Assembly: GCA_002410125.1 (NCBI GenBank)
Contig: DHQH01000095.1
Span: 1-18,864, forward strand
Direction: 5' to 3'
Length of the DNA stretch: 18,864 nt
Source: Alphaproteobacteria bacterium UBA5343
GTDB lineage: Bacteria > Pseudomonadota > Alphaproteobacteria > RF32 > UBA5343
Position 1 is the first letter of the stretch. Every line of letters begins with the position of its first letter. The translations under genes and the position numbers were made by a program. Below are positions 1 to 6,909 of this stretch, one piece after another. The notes beneath the pieces are model-generated. The model was given only the letters and a program-made list of their open reading frames with translations, did not search any database and was not told the DNA's origin.

Positions 1-288
1 AAAAAAAAACAACAAAAAATCATAAAGAGTGATAGGAGCATTAGCATCACCAATAGATCTTGGGACTAGCATTTCTTCTAGAGAAGTAAGTGGTGTTGGG
101 GCAGGTTTTACTTCTTTTACTGCTTTAACAGGTACTTCAACGGCGATAGTTTCTTGCTGAGGGTCTTTCATTTTGCCCGTATTGATGTCATAACCTTTGA
201 GGCTTAGATAAATGCCACCGAAGAGAACAATCATCACAAAAATTGCTATTAGTTTACTTACTGATTTTATAGAAGTTTCAAAGCTCAT
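1..288 (-). CDS. DsbA-like thiol-disulfide protein, N-terminal part only (cut by window edge)
   Basis: I translated this from the ATG at 286-288 down to the window edge (96 codons, no stop). Residues about 11-31 form one hydrophobic segment, which would serve as a signal anchor placing the rest in the periplasm. A charged and Pro/Val/Lys-rich linker follows, then the phrase IGDANAPITLYDF at about residues 79-91. That phrase is the typical opening of the DsbA/thioredoxin_4 fold, just before the CxxC active site, which would lie outside the window. The gene starts 61 nt after the DUF721 stop on the same strand. A DUF721 gene followed by a DsbA-like gene is a known order in Alphaproteobacteria. 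The last codons are Leu-Leu-Phe-Phe-Phe from a poly-A run at the edge, which is unlike the family and may be an assembly-end artefact. Family call is fairly secure; exact role (disulfide formation or isomerisation) is not. Confidence 0.6.
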   Translation of the reverse strand, partial: MSFETSIKSVSKLIAIFVMIVLFGGIYLSLKGYDINTGKMKDPQQETIAVEVPVKAVKEVKPAPTPLTSLEEMLVPRSIGDANAPITLYDFLLFFF

Positions 289-349
289 TGATTATTTCCT
301 TAAATATTTATAATAAAATTTTATGTTGCAATGATAGTAGCAGGCAAGT

Positions 350-886
350 TTAGCCTTTTTTAGATTTTTTTACGAGTTTTGCACCTAAATTTTCAAGGGC
401 ATTTTTAAGGGCTTCGTTTTTGATGTCTTTAGTGTTGTCGGTTATTTGAGTTTTTTCTTCTTCAGTTAGATCAATTTCTGGAGTTTCTTCTTCATCTGGT
501 TTATAGTCCATCGCACCAATATCTTGCATGATGGTGATTTTTGCTACAGCTCTATAACCAAAATAGCTATTAATTCGCTCTAAGATTATTTTTTCACGAT
601 GTTGAATTTCTAGAGCATAAGCACCTGAAGATACTGCTAGATGCAAATTACCGTTATCTCTTTTGTTTTTAGAAAAATTAATCTTTAGAGGATAGGTTTT
701 ATCTGCCATTTCTTGACCAACTATGGATGCCCAATTAGAAATCATATCTGCTTCAATAAAACCAAATTTACCAATAACATTTTTAGTCAAATCCTTAATA
801 GTTTTAGAAGCAATTGACAGACCATAGGTGGTTGTTTCCCTCTCACTTTTTTTAGATTTATAGTTATGTTTTTTATAGTTACTCAT
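350..886 (-). CDS. DUF721/DciA-domain protein
   Basis: This 178-residue protein has a basic N-terminus (about 1-20). A DUF721 domain follows at roughly 25-120, with the pattern GFIEADMISNWASIVGQEMA, then a PLKI strand, a GNLHLAV strand and ALEIQH..ILERIN..FGYRAVAKI. This is the alphaproteobacterial form of the DUF721 family, the family that includes DciA, which helps load the replicative helicase DnaB. The acidic tail (about 125-178: Asp/Glu-rich, then Lys-rich) looks disordered. The start ATG at 884-886 overlaps the last codons of the ABC exporter gene by 8 nt, which suggests translational coupling. The DsbA-like gene follows downstream. Domain identity is clear; the helicase-loading role is inferred from the family and is not shown for this protein. 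Confidence 0.8.
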   Translation of the reverse strand: MSNYKKHNYKSKKSERETTTYGLSIASKTIKDLTKNVIGKFGFIEADMISNWASIVGQEMADKTYPLKINFSKNKRDNGNLHLAVSSGAYALEIQHREKIILERINSYFGYRAVAKITIMQDIGAMDYKPDEEETPEIDLTEEEKTQITDNTKDIKNEALKNALENLGAKLVKKSKKG

Positions 887-2642
887 TTTCTAACATATCT
901 CTATTTTGCATTTTCCATAATTTAGAGTATAAACCTTTAGAATCTTTCATCAAGTTATTATGCTTACCATCTTGAATAATCTCACCATTTTCAAAAACGA
1001 GAATTCTATCCATCAATTTTAGAGTTGATAATCTGTGAGCAATTGAAATTACAGTTTTATCTTTCATCAACTCTTTTAAAGATTTTTGGATATATTCTTC
1101 AGAAATAGTATCAAGAGCTGAAGTTGCCTCATCTAAGATAAGGATTGGAGCATTTTTTAGCATTGCTCTGGCGATTGCTATTCTTTGTCGTTCACCACCT
1201 GATAGCGATATACCGCGCTCGCCTACTTTACTGTCATAACCATCTGGGAGTTTTTTAATGAATTCATCAGCAAAGGCTCTTTTACTTGCTTTTAAGACTT
1301 CCTCATCAGAAGCCTTAACATCACTATAACGGATATTTTCCATTAAGCTACGGTTAAATAAAATCACATCTTGAGGAATTACTGAAATATTTTTTCTAAG
1401 CGAATCTTGGGTTACTTGGGCAATATCTTTATCATCAACAATAATTGCTCCAGAACGAATATCGTGATGACGGCAAAGTAATTTTACAAAACTAGATTTA
1501 CCAGATCCAGACTTTCCAACAACACCAATTTTTTCACCTTGTTTGATTTCAAGATTAAAATCATTAAATAATTTATCTTTTTTCTTATAACCAAAGGTAA
1601 CATTTTTGAATTTTATATCAGATTTTTTGACGGTTAATTTTTTAGCATTTGGTTTGTCTTTAATATCTTGCTCAATAGCTATTAACTCTAGACCATCCGC
1701 AATAATCCCATATTTATCATTGAATTGCACCATAGCATGACCAATGAAGCGATAATTATCACCTAAGATTGTGATTAAAGAACCTGCTAGAATGAAATCA
1801 GCTGATGAAATAAAATTGTTTACCCAAAAATAAATTGCTACCAACCAAGAGACTATAACCATGATAGCTGATGACACCCTTTGCATTAAAAATAAATATG
1901 CATAACATTTGGTTTGGACAATATCTGCATTCATTACATGATTTAATCTTTTTATATAATTTTTTTGTTCTGATTTATAGTTAGCAAAGCTTTTGACCTC
2001 ACTAACATTAGTTACACTATCAATAAATATACCCTTTTCAACCGATCTTGCTTCATTTAGAGTTTTTGAATATTTTATAACTTTCTTACTGATTTTGAGA
2101 TTTACCCAAATTATAAAAACAGAAAACAGAAAACAAATAAAGGCTAACATAGGACTAAATTGTAATAAAAAGAAAAAGGTGGTAACAAATGAAATGAATG
2201 GCACAATAAAGCCCCATATCATTTCAAAATAAATACTATAGCAAGATGAAACTAAGTTATTTGCTTTAGTTGCAACCCTTCCTGACATATTTTTAGAAAA
2301 ATATGATACTGAGTGTTTATGAACATGATCAAACACATCAATTGATAATATCTTTTGAAATTTTGGCAAGAAAAAAGCTTGTATATAAATACTACTATTA
2401 TTTAATATTGCTGCAAATATTAAACATAGTGCGAATATCAATAAATCTTGACTTATTAAATTATATATTTCTATTTTATTAGATAAATCGAAAGCTGAAA
2501 TTTTATCTATTATTCTCGAACTAAAATATATACCAGATCTAAAGGTGATATTGGCAGATATTAAAACGACAAGTATTGATATAAAATGCCATTTAAATTT
2601 TTTCATATATGTGAAAATGAGTTTTAAGGGATGTTTTTCCAT
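879..2642 (-). CDS. ABC exporter, fused membrane and ATPase domains (MsbA/multidrug type)
   Basis: This 587-residue half-transporter should act as a homodimer in the inner membrane. Residues 1-310 hold the transmembrane domain with about six hydrophobic segments (near 18-36, 65-82, 141-162, 163-181, 250-273 and 278-295). Residues 340-580 are the ATPase: Walker A G-K-S-G-S-G-K-S at 376-383, Q-loop Gln424, signature LSGGERQ at 480-486, Walker B LILDEA at 501-506 with Glu505, and the H-loop His536. All catalytic positions are intact. The domain order (membrane then ATPase) and the invariant motifs place it with exporters such as MsbA or multidrug/lipid flippases. The substrate cannot be told from sequence. 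It starts 3 nt after the queG stop and overlaps the DUF721 start by 8 nt, so it is part of a tight operon. Confidence 0.85.
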   Translation of the reverse strand: MEKHPLKLIFTYMKKFKWHFISILVVLISANITFRSGIYFSSRIIDKISAFDLSNKIEIYNLISQDLLIFALCLIFAAILNNSSIYIQAFFLPKFQKILSIDVFDHVHKHSVSYFSKNMSGRVATKANNLVSSCYSIYFEMIWGFIVPFISFVTTFFFLLQFSPMLAFICFLFSVFIIWVNLKISKKVIKYSKTLNEARSVEKGIFIDSVTNVSEVKSFANYKSEQKNYIKRLNHVMNADIVQTKCYAYLFLMQRVSSAIMVIVSWLVAIYFWVNNFISSADFILAGSLITILGDNYRFIGHAMVQFNDKYGIIADGLELIAIEQDIKDKPNAKKLTVKKSDIKFKNVTFGYKKKDKLFNDFNLEIKQGEKIGVVGKSGSGKSSFVKLLCRHHDIRSGAIIVDDKDIAQVTQDSLRKNISVIPQDVILFNRSLMENIRYSDVKASDEEVLKASKRAFADEFIKKLPDGYDSKVGERGISLSGGERQRIAIARAMLKNAPILILDEATSALDTISEEYIQKSLKELMKDKTVISIAHRLSTLKLMDRILVFENGEIIQDGKHNNLMKDSKGLYSKLWKMQNRDMLENE

Positions 2643-2645
2643 AGT

Positions 2646-3680
2646 TTAGACTCTCTCTAATTTCTCTAATGCCCAAAGAGCATGTTCTCTAACCAACTCG
2701 CTATCATCATCTAATAATCTTTTACAATCTTTAATTAAAGATTTGTCTTTACTGTTGCCCATGGCTATTGCAACATTTCTGACAAATCTATCTCTGCCTG
2801 TTCTCCTGATTGCGGATTTGGTGAAGAGAGCTCTAAAAGTTTCATCGGTTAATTTTGATAGCTCGCTTAGGGATAAGTTTTTAAATTCATCTCTAAGAGC
2901 AAATCTTTCATCAGTTGATGGCTTGGCGTATTTATTCCAAGGGCAAGCAACTAAGCAATCATCGCAACCATAAACACGGTTACCCATTTTTTCTCTTAAC
3001 TCAACAGGGATTGAGCCTTTATGTTCGATTGTTAAATAAGATATACATTTTTTAGCAATGATTTTATAATCACCATTAACAGCATTGGTTGGACAAGCAG
3101 TTGCACATTTCATACATTTTCCGCAATGATTTGGATGAGGCAATGGATTTGTCTCTAATTCTAAATCGGTATAAATTTCGCTCAAGAAAAAATTGGTACC
3201 AAGTTCACGAGAAATTACAATTGAGTGCTTACCTTGCCAGCCAAGAGCAGCTCTTTCTGCTAATGGTTTTTCCATAACTGGTGCAGTATCGCAATAGTTA
3301 CGATATTCGCAGTTAAATTCTTGCTCCATCCATTTACCGAATTTTTTGAGCTTTTTCTTGATATAATCGTGGTAGTCTGAGCCTCTGGCATAGCCTGAAA
3401 AATAAGCTTTTGATGGCTCATCTAAATTATAGCCATCAATTGGCTGGTAAAAATTAATACCAAATACGATAATAGTTTTTACCTTATCCCAAAGTTTTTC
3501 AGGATTGGCTCTTTTTTCTGGTTCTCTTGCTAAATATTCCATATCGCCATAAGATTCATTGGCGATATATTCTTTTAAGTTTTCTTCCCATTTTGGATTT
3601 GGGGTTGCTGGAGCAAAACCGACTAAATCAAAGCCCATTTCTTTGGCCTTTATCTGTATTTTTCGCTCCTTTGATAGCAT
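2646..3680 (-). CDS. queG: epoxyqueuosine reductase QueG
   Basis: QueG reduces epoxyqueuosine to queuosine in tRNA, the last step of the pathway, using cobalamin and two [4Fe-4S] clusters in the cytoplasm. The 344 residues show the N-terminal DUF1730-type cobalamin-binding domain (about 1-170) with the catalytic-site segment YCDTAPVMEKPLAERAALGW around Asp131. The clusters are coded by C186-x2-C189-x2-C192-x3-C196 and by C212 with C239-x2-C242-x3-C246. The C-terminus (about 285-340) is a short HEAT-like helical repeat, as in known QueG structures. Length is close to the family norm. The ATG at 3678-3680 is one nt from the gpsA stop, so it is co-transcribed with gpsA. Tgt, which starts the same tRNA modification, lies two genes upstream, which supports the assignment. 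Confidence 0.93.
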   Translation of the reverse strand: MLSKERKIQIKAKEMGFDLVGFAPATPNPKWEENLKEYIANESYGDMEYLAREPEKRANPEKLWDKVKTIIVFGINFYQPIDGYNLDEPSKAYFSGYARGSDYHDYIKKKLKKFGKWMEQEFNCEYRNYCDTAPVMEKPLAERAALGWQGKHSIVISRELGTNFFLSEIYTDLELETNPLPHPNHCGKCMKCATACPTNAVNGDYKIIAKKCISYLTIEHKGSIPVELREKMGNRVYGCDDCLVACPWNKYAKPSTDERFALRDEFKNLSLSELSKLTDETFRALFTKSAIRRTGRDRFVRNVAIAMGNSKDKSLIKDCKRLLDDDSELVREHALWALEKLERV

Positions 3681-3681
3681 A

Positions 3682-4653
3682 TTAAAACTCGTTTTTAGTT
3701 GGGCGGGTAAATAGTTTGCCTATTTGTTCTTTAGAATCTTTGTCATTATAAAGCACATCATATAAAACATCACAAATTGGCATTTCAATACCATTTTTAT
3801 GTTCGGTTACAGCTTTTAGAGTTGCGACACCTTCTGCAAGTTTTTCAAATTTTACACCTTTAGCAAAATTTTCACCATAAGTGCGGTTGTGAGAATGTGG
3901 AGAGAATAAAGTTGCTTCATAATCACCTAAATGAGCTAAACCATAAGCTGTTTTTGCTTCACCACCGAATTTTTCGATAAATCTTCCAACCTCAATTGGG
4001 GCTCTTGCCATTAGAGCACCTTTTAAGCCGTGCCAATTTAAGCCATCTAAGATACCAGCAGCAAGACCAATTACATTTTTAAGGGCTCCACCGATTTCAT
4101 TACCGATTAAATCAGTACCGTAATAAACCCTAATTAAATCAGATGTCATAAAATCAACGATTTGTTTTTTAACTTCTTCATCTTCTGCATCAATAACTGC
4201 ACAACTTGGGATACCTTGTAAATAATCTTGAACATGGCCTGGCCCTAAAAGAACGGCAACTTTGGCTCCTGTTTGTTTGATTTCTTCGGCAAAGACCTCT
4301 GTCATTCTTTTACCAGTTGAGCTCTCAAGCCCTTTCATAGCAAGCAAGAATTTTTTATCTTTAAGGTCATAATTATTTAGCTCTTTACATAGAGTTCTAA
4401 AGTTTTGACAACCAATAGATATGATTACGAACTCATTTTTTAATGTTTCAGCCATATCACAAGTAAGTGAGATATTATCTGGCATGGTTAAATAATCGTT
4501 TTTTCTGGTTTTGATTAATTCTTGATAATCTGGAGCTTGTTCTAAACCGTGTAGAGTTACGGTCTTTGCACAATATTTAGCGGTATAATAAGCCAAAAAT
4601 CCGCCCCATCTACCGCAACCAATTACTGAAATATTCTCAAAACTTTTTGTCAT
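3682..4653 (-). CDS. gpsA: NAD(P)H-dependent glycerol-3-phosphate dehydrogenase
   Basis: GpsA reduces dihydroxyacetone phosphate to sn-glycerol-3-phosphate for phospholipid synthesis. In a fermenter it also oxidises NAD(P)H. The 323 residues begin with a Rossmann motif G-C-G-R-W-G at 12-17. The two lysines of the active site are visible as AMKGLE (Lys107) and ALKNVIG (Lys192). The LLGPGH segment (135-140) replaces the more usual LSGPSFA. The substrate phosphate-binding NRTYGENFAKG stretch lies near 256-266. The slightly unusual motifs (GCGRWGG, LLGPGH) make this a divergent member, but the overall order matches GpsA well. The gene is 1 nt upstream of queG and is separated from tgt by 160 nt that hold a palindromic repeat. 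The sequence before the ATG has only a weak purine-rich RBS (AAGAGAAG). Confidence 0.87.
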   Translation of the reverse strand: MTKSFENISVIGCGRWGGFLAYYTAKYCAKTVTLHGLEQAPDYQELIKTRKNDYLTMPDNISLTCDMAETLKNEFVIISIGCQNFRTLCKELNNYDLKDKKFLLAMKGLESSTGKRMTEVFAEEIKQTGAKVAVLLGPGHVQDYLQGIPSCAVIDAEDEEVKKQIVDFMTSDLIRVYYGTDLIGNEIGGALKNVIGLAAGILDGLNWHGLKGALMARAPIEVGRFIEKFGGEAKTAYGLAHLGDYEATLFSPHSHNRTYGENFAKGVKFEKLAEGVATLKAVTEHKNGIEMPICDVLYDVLYNDKDSKEQIGKLFTRPTKNEF

Positions 4654-4747
4654 TTAACTTCTCTTTCTTATTATTAATTCATTTTAAGGAATGATAATAC
4701 TGTAATATAAATATATCAAGCCCAACTTGCCTAGTATTTAATTTTAT

Positions 4748-4802
4748 ATTGAATCACTAAAGTGATAAGACTCTGGATTCCCGCTTTCGCGAGAATGACA
4801 GT
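4748..4802. repeat. dispersed palindromic repeat, copy 1
   Basis: The element has two parts. First comes ATTGA followed by a 12-nt palindrome TCACTAAAGTGA at 4754-4765. Second is CTGGATTC..GAGAATGACA enclosing a hairpin: ATTCCCGC at 4777-4784 pairs with GCGAGAAT at 4789-4796 with one mismatch and a 4-nt loop. It fills most of the gpsA-tgt gap. Copies 2 (6834-6902) and 3 (13266-13315) share the frame, with different hairpin stems. There is no U-tract, so it is not a classic terminator, but it could stabilise or attenuate the minus-strand transcript from tgt. No gene was found in the 4654-4813 gap. Confidence 0.75.
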
Positions 4803-4813
4803 CTGGTGATATT

Positions 4814-5938
4814 CTATAATTCTTCAATATCACCTAAGGCTTGGGTTTTATAAAAGTCTTCCTTAAATTCTTCAAATTTATCTTCTTTCAGAGCTTTTCT
4901 AATGCCTGCCATTAATCTTTGGTAATATCTGATATTATGTTCGGTTAGCAGCATTACACCTAATATTTCATTAGCCTTGAATAGGTGATGGAGATAAGAT
5001 CTTGAATAATTTTTACATAAATCACAATCACAACCCTCTTCAAATGGACGATGATCTTCTTTATGTCTGGCATTACGTATATTAACAGTTCCTCTAGCGG
5101 TAAAACCAAGCGCTGTTCTACCTGATCTAGTTGGCATAACACAGTCAAACATATCAACTCCTCTATCAACTGCACCGACAATATCGTCTGGTCTACCAAC
5201 ACCCATTAAATATCTGGGTTTATCAGTTGGGAGCATATCTGGAGCAAAATCTAGAGCTTTGAACATTTCTTCTTGCCCTTCACCAACTGCAAGACCACCA
5301 ATTGCATAACCATCAAAACCAATCTCTGTTAGTTTATTAGATGATTCTTTTCTTAAATCTTCAAAGGTGCTTCCTTGCTGGATACCAAAAATTCCATAAC
5401 CATCTCTATTTACAAAAGCGGTTTTAGATCTTTTTGCCCAACGCATAGACATTTGCATAGAATCTTTAGCAACTTCGTGAGTAGCTGGGTATGGCGTACA
5501 TTCGTCAAAACACATAGTGATGTTTGAATCAAGCTTATGTTGAATTTGCATTGAATATTCTGGAGTTAGCATAATCTTTGTGCCATCTAAATGCGAGCGG
5601 AACTCAACTCCCTCTTCAGTGATTTTCCTAAGTTCTGAAAGGCTCATTACTTGAAAACCTCCAGAATCAGTTAGGATTGGTTTATCCCAATTCATAAACT
5701 TATGAAGCCCACCCATTTTTTCGACCAAGTCTTCACCTGGGCGAAGCATTAGATGATAGGTATTACCCAATAAGATTTGAGCTCCTGTGCCGGCTACTGT
5801 TTCTGGTTTTAGGGCTTTTACAGTGGCACAAGTACCAACTGGCATAAAAGCTGGGGTATCAATAGTGCCATGAGCAGTATGGAGTTGACCTAAACGGGCT
5901 TTATTACTAGTTTTTAATAAATCAAATTTTAATGACAT
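4814..5938 (-). CDS. tgt: queuine/preQ1 tRNA-guanine transglycosylase
   Basis: Tgt swaps the guanine at the wobble position of GUN-anticodon tRNAs for preQ1, starting queuosine modification. All known landmarks of the Zymomonas enzyme are visible with a constant offset. The general base is Asp91 in DSGGFQ and the substrate-binding aspartate is Asp145 in CFDECTPYPA. The covalent nucleophile is Asp265 in MFDCVMPTRSGR, and the zinc ligands are C303, C305, C308 and H334. Its 374 residues match the usual bacterial length. CFDEC with Cys147 is the bacterial preQ1-type pocket rather than the eukaryotic queuine type. QueG lies nearby downstream. Genes for preQ1 synthesis are not in the window. The ATG at 5936-5938 has only a weak purine-rich RBS. 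Confidence 0.95.
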   Translation of the reverse strand: MSLKFDLLKTSNKARLGQLHTAHGTIDTPAFMPVGTCATVKALKPETVAGTGAQILLGNTYHLMLRPGEDLVEKMGGLHKFMNWDKPILTDSGGFQVMSLSELRKITEEGVEFRSHLDGTKIMLTPEYSMQIQHKLDSNITMCFDECTPYPATHEVAKDSMQMSMRWAKRSKTAFVNRDGYGIFGIQQGSTFEDLRKESSNKLTEIGFDGYAIGGLAVGEGQEEMFKALDFAPDMLPTDKPRYLMGVGRPDDIVGAVDRGVDMFDCVMPTRSGRTALGFTARGTVNIRNARHKEDHRPFEEGCDCDLCKNYSRSYLHHLFKANEILGVMLLTEHNIRYYQRLMAGIRKALKEDKFEEFKEDFYKTQALGDIEEL

Positions 5939-6011
5939 TTTTATTCTTTCTTTTATTTATATCGTTTGAGGTTATTAATATATGAAAGGAAATAAAAAAT
6001 CCATTATTTTT

Positions 6012-6044
6012 TAAAAATAAAAAAGCCCGCTCTATTGAACGGGC
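6012..6044 (-). terminator. rho-independent terminator of the 165-residue gene
   Basis: Read on the minus strand, GCCCG (6044-6040) and CGGGC (6029-6025) form a 5-bp GC stem with a 10-nt loop, followed by TTTTTTATTTTT at 6024-6013. It lies about 20 nt after the stop of the gene at 6066-6563 and upstream of tgt, so it separates the two transcripts. Confidence 0.85.
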
Positions 6045-6065
6045 ATGGTTAAACCTTTAGCATTT

Positions 6066-6563
6066 TTAATTCACTCTCAACTTCCTGCCTTTCCACTCAG
6101 CCTCTCTCATTTCATTCAGCCTTTGCTTCTCCTCAGCAAGATTGATAAATTCTCCTGAGGGCATTAAGAAACAATCCTCAAGAAAGAATCTAACAATATC
6201 AGCACTATTTTTTTGGATGTGGCGAGACAAGTCGAATTTATCGACTTTTCGCTCAACCATTTTCTCGATATAAGCAGGGATACAACTCACAATGAGATTT
6301 GTATCTGCCATATCTTTTCTACTCAAGTCTTTCTTCTCTTTGGTTTTGAAAGAGAATCTTTGACTGTAGAGCATTTGAGAAAAAGCCCATTTGTCTTGGG
6401 CAAAATAGCCATTGTCTGCGATATGATCTTCTTTAGGGTTGTAACTAAACAACTTATCTATCTTCTCTAAAAAATCGCAGAAGAAAACCTCCTCAAGATT
6501 TTCGGCTACTTGAAGATTAAATGGATGAGTTGCAGGTGCAACTTGGTCTACTAATGTACTCAT
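6066..6563 (-). CDS. hypothetical protein, 165 residues, family not recognised
   Basis: I do not recognise this protein. It is soluble (no signal peptide or membrane segment) and mixed in charge. There is an aromatic-rich stretch in the first 80 residues (FFCDFLEKIDKLF, then GYFAQDKWAFSQMLYSQRF). The C-terminal half is probably helical and ends in a charged, Arg/Lys/Glu-rich tail (about 143-165). The cysteines are scattered, without a metal-binding pattern. It is likely a real gene for three reasons: it is a long open frame in AT-rich DNA, it ends just before a good terminator, and a plausible promoter lies upstream at 6648-6677. The ATG at 6561-6563 has no strong RBS. It is a single-gene transcript, so the neighbours do not suggest a role. 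Confidence 0.6.
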   Translation of the reverse strand: MSTLVDQVAPATHPFNLQVAENLEEVFFCDFLEKIDKLFSYNPKEDHIADNGYFAQDKWAFSQMLYSQRFSFKTKEKKDLSRKDMADTNLIVSCIPAYIEKMVERKVDKFDLSRHIQKNSADIVRFFLEDCFLMPSGEFINLAEEKQRLNEMREAEWKGRKLRVN

Positions 6564-6647
6564 AAGTCATCTAAATTAAAAGGTTATCTAAAAAATAATA
6601 TATGTCGTTTGAAATAATATTCTAAAATAAGTTAATATATGAGAATA

Positions 6648-6677
6648 AGATTAATAGAAAGGTCTGATGGTTGTCAA
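6648..6677 (-). promoter_or_regulatory. candidate sigma70-type promoter for the 165-residue gene
   Basis: On the minus strand a perfect TTGACA (6677-6672) is followed after 18 nt by TAATCT (6653-6648), a moderate -10 match. It lies about 85 nt before the ATG at 6563. In DNA this AT-rich, -10-like hexamers are common; the exact TTGACA is the main support. Confidence 0.35.
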
Positions 6678-6736
6678 TATTATTTGGAGGGATGTTAGGA
6701 AAAAATTTATTTGAGATGGAGAATCTGGGTTGGGAG

Positions 6737-6757
6737 ATTCTGAAACAAGTTCAGAAT
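6737..6757. repeat. short palindromic repeat (ATTCTGAA..TTCAGAAT)
   Basis: A perfect 8-bp inverted repeat, ATTCTGAA at 6737-6744 and TTCAGAAT at 6750-6757, with a 5-nt loop, is followed by GACGG. The form 'gattctgaa-loop-ttcagaatgac' resembles dispersed intergenic hairpins of Alphaproteobacteria. It is one of three elements packed in the gene-free stretch 6564-6909; I see no gene in that stretch. Confidence 0.6.
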
Positions 6758-6784
6758 GACGGGATGATGAGTATGAGGAACGAG

Positions 6785-6804
6785 ATTGCCGCCTTTGCAG
6801 TAAT
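6785..6804. repeat. degenerate palindromic repeat (ATTGC..GTAAT)
   Basis: ATTGC (6785-6789) can pair with GTAAT (6800-6804) through one G-T pair around a 10-nt loop, and GACGG follows. On its own it would be weak. It sits between two better elements and ends in the same GACGG as the element at 6737-6757, so it is likely a decayed member of the same repeat class. Confidence 0.4.
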
Positions 6805-6833
6805 GACGGTAAAGGGAGTAGTAATGTGATTAC

Positions 6834-6902
6834 ATTGAATCGCTAAAGCGATAGAACTGGATCCCCGAAATTCTAAGTTGATTAGGAATTTCGAGGATGA
6901 CA
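6834..6902. repeat. dispersed palindromic repeat, copy 2
   Basis: The element starts ATTGA and contains the 12-nt palindrome TCGCTAAAGCGA (6840-6851). Then comes ATAGAACTGGATCCC and a hairpin with CGAAATTC (6866-6873) pairing with GAATTTCG (6886-6893), extended by TAA/TTA with one bulge. It closes with GAGGATGACA. Compared with copy 1 the palindrome has changed on both sides (TCAC/GTGA to TCGC/GCGA), which keeps the pairing. It lies just after the stop of the ADP-dependent sugar kinase gene on that gene's strand. Confidence 0.75.
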
Positions 6903-6909
6903 ATAGAGA

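Noticed and set aside
4960..5202. 80-residue open frame on the minus strand inside tgt, other frame
   Set aside because: Falls within the Tgt coding region, whose zinc and catalytic residues are intact in the main frame.
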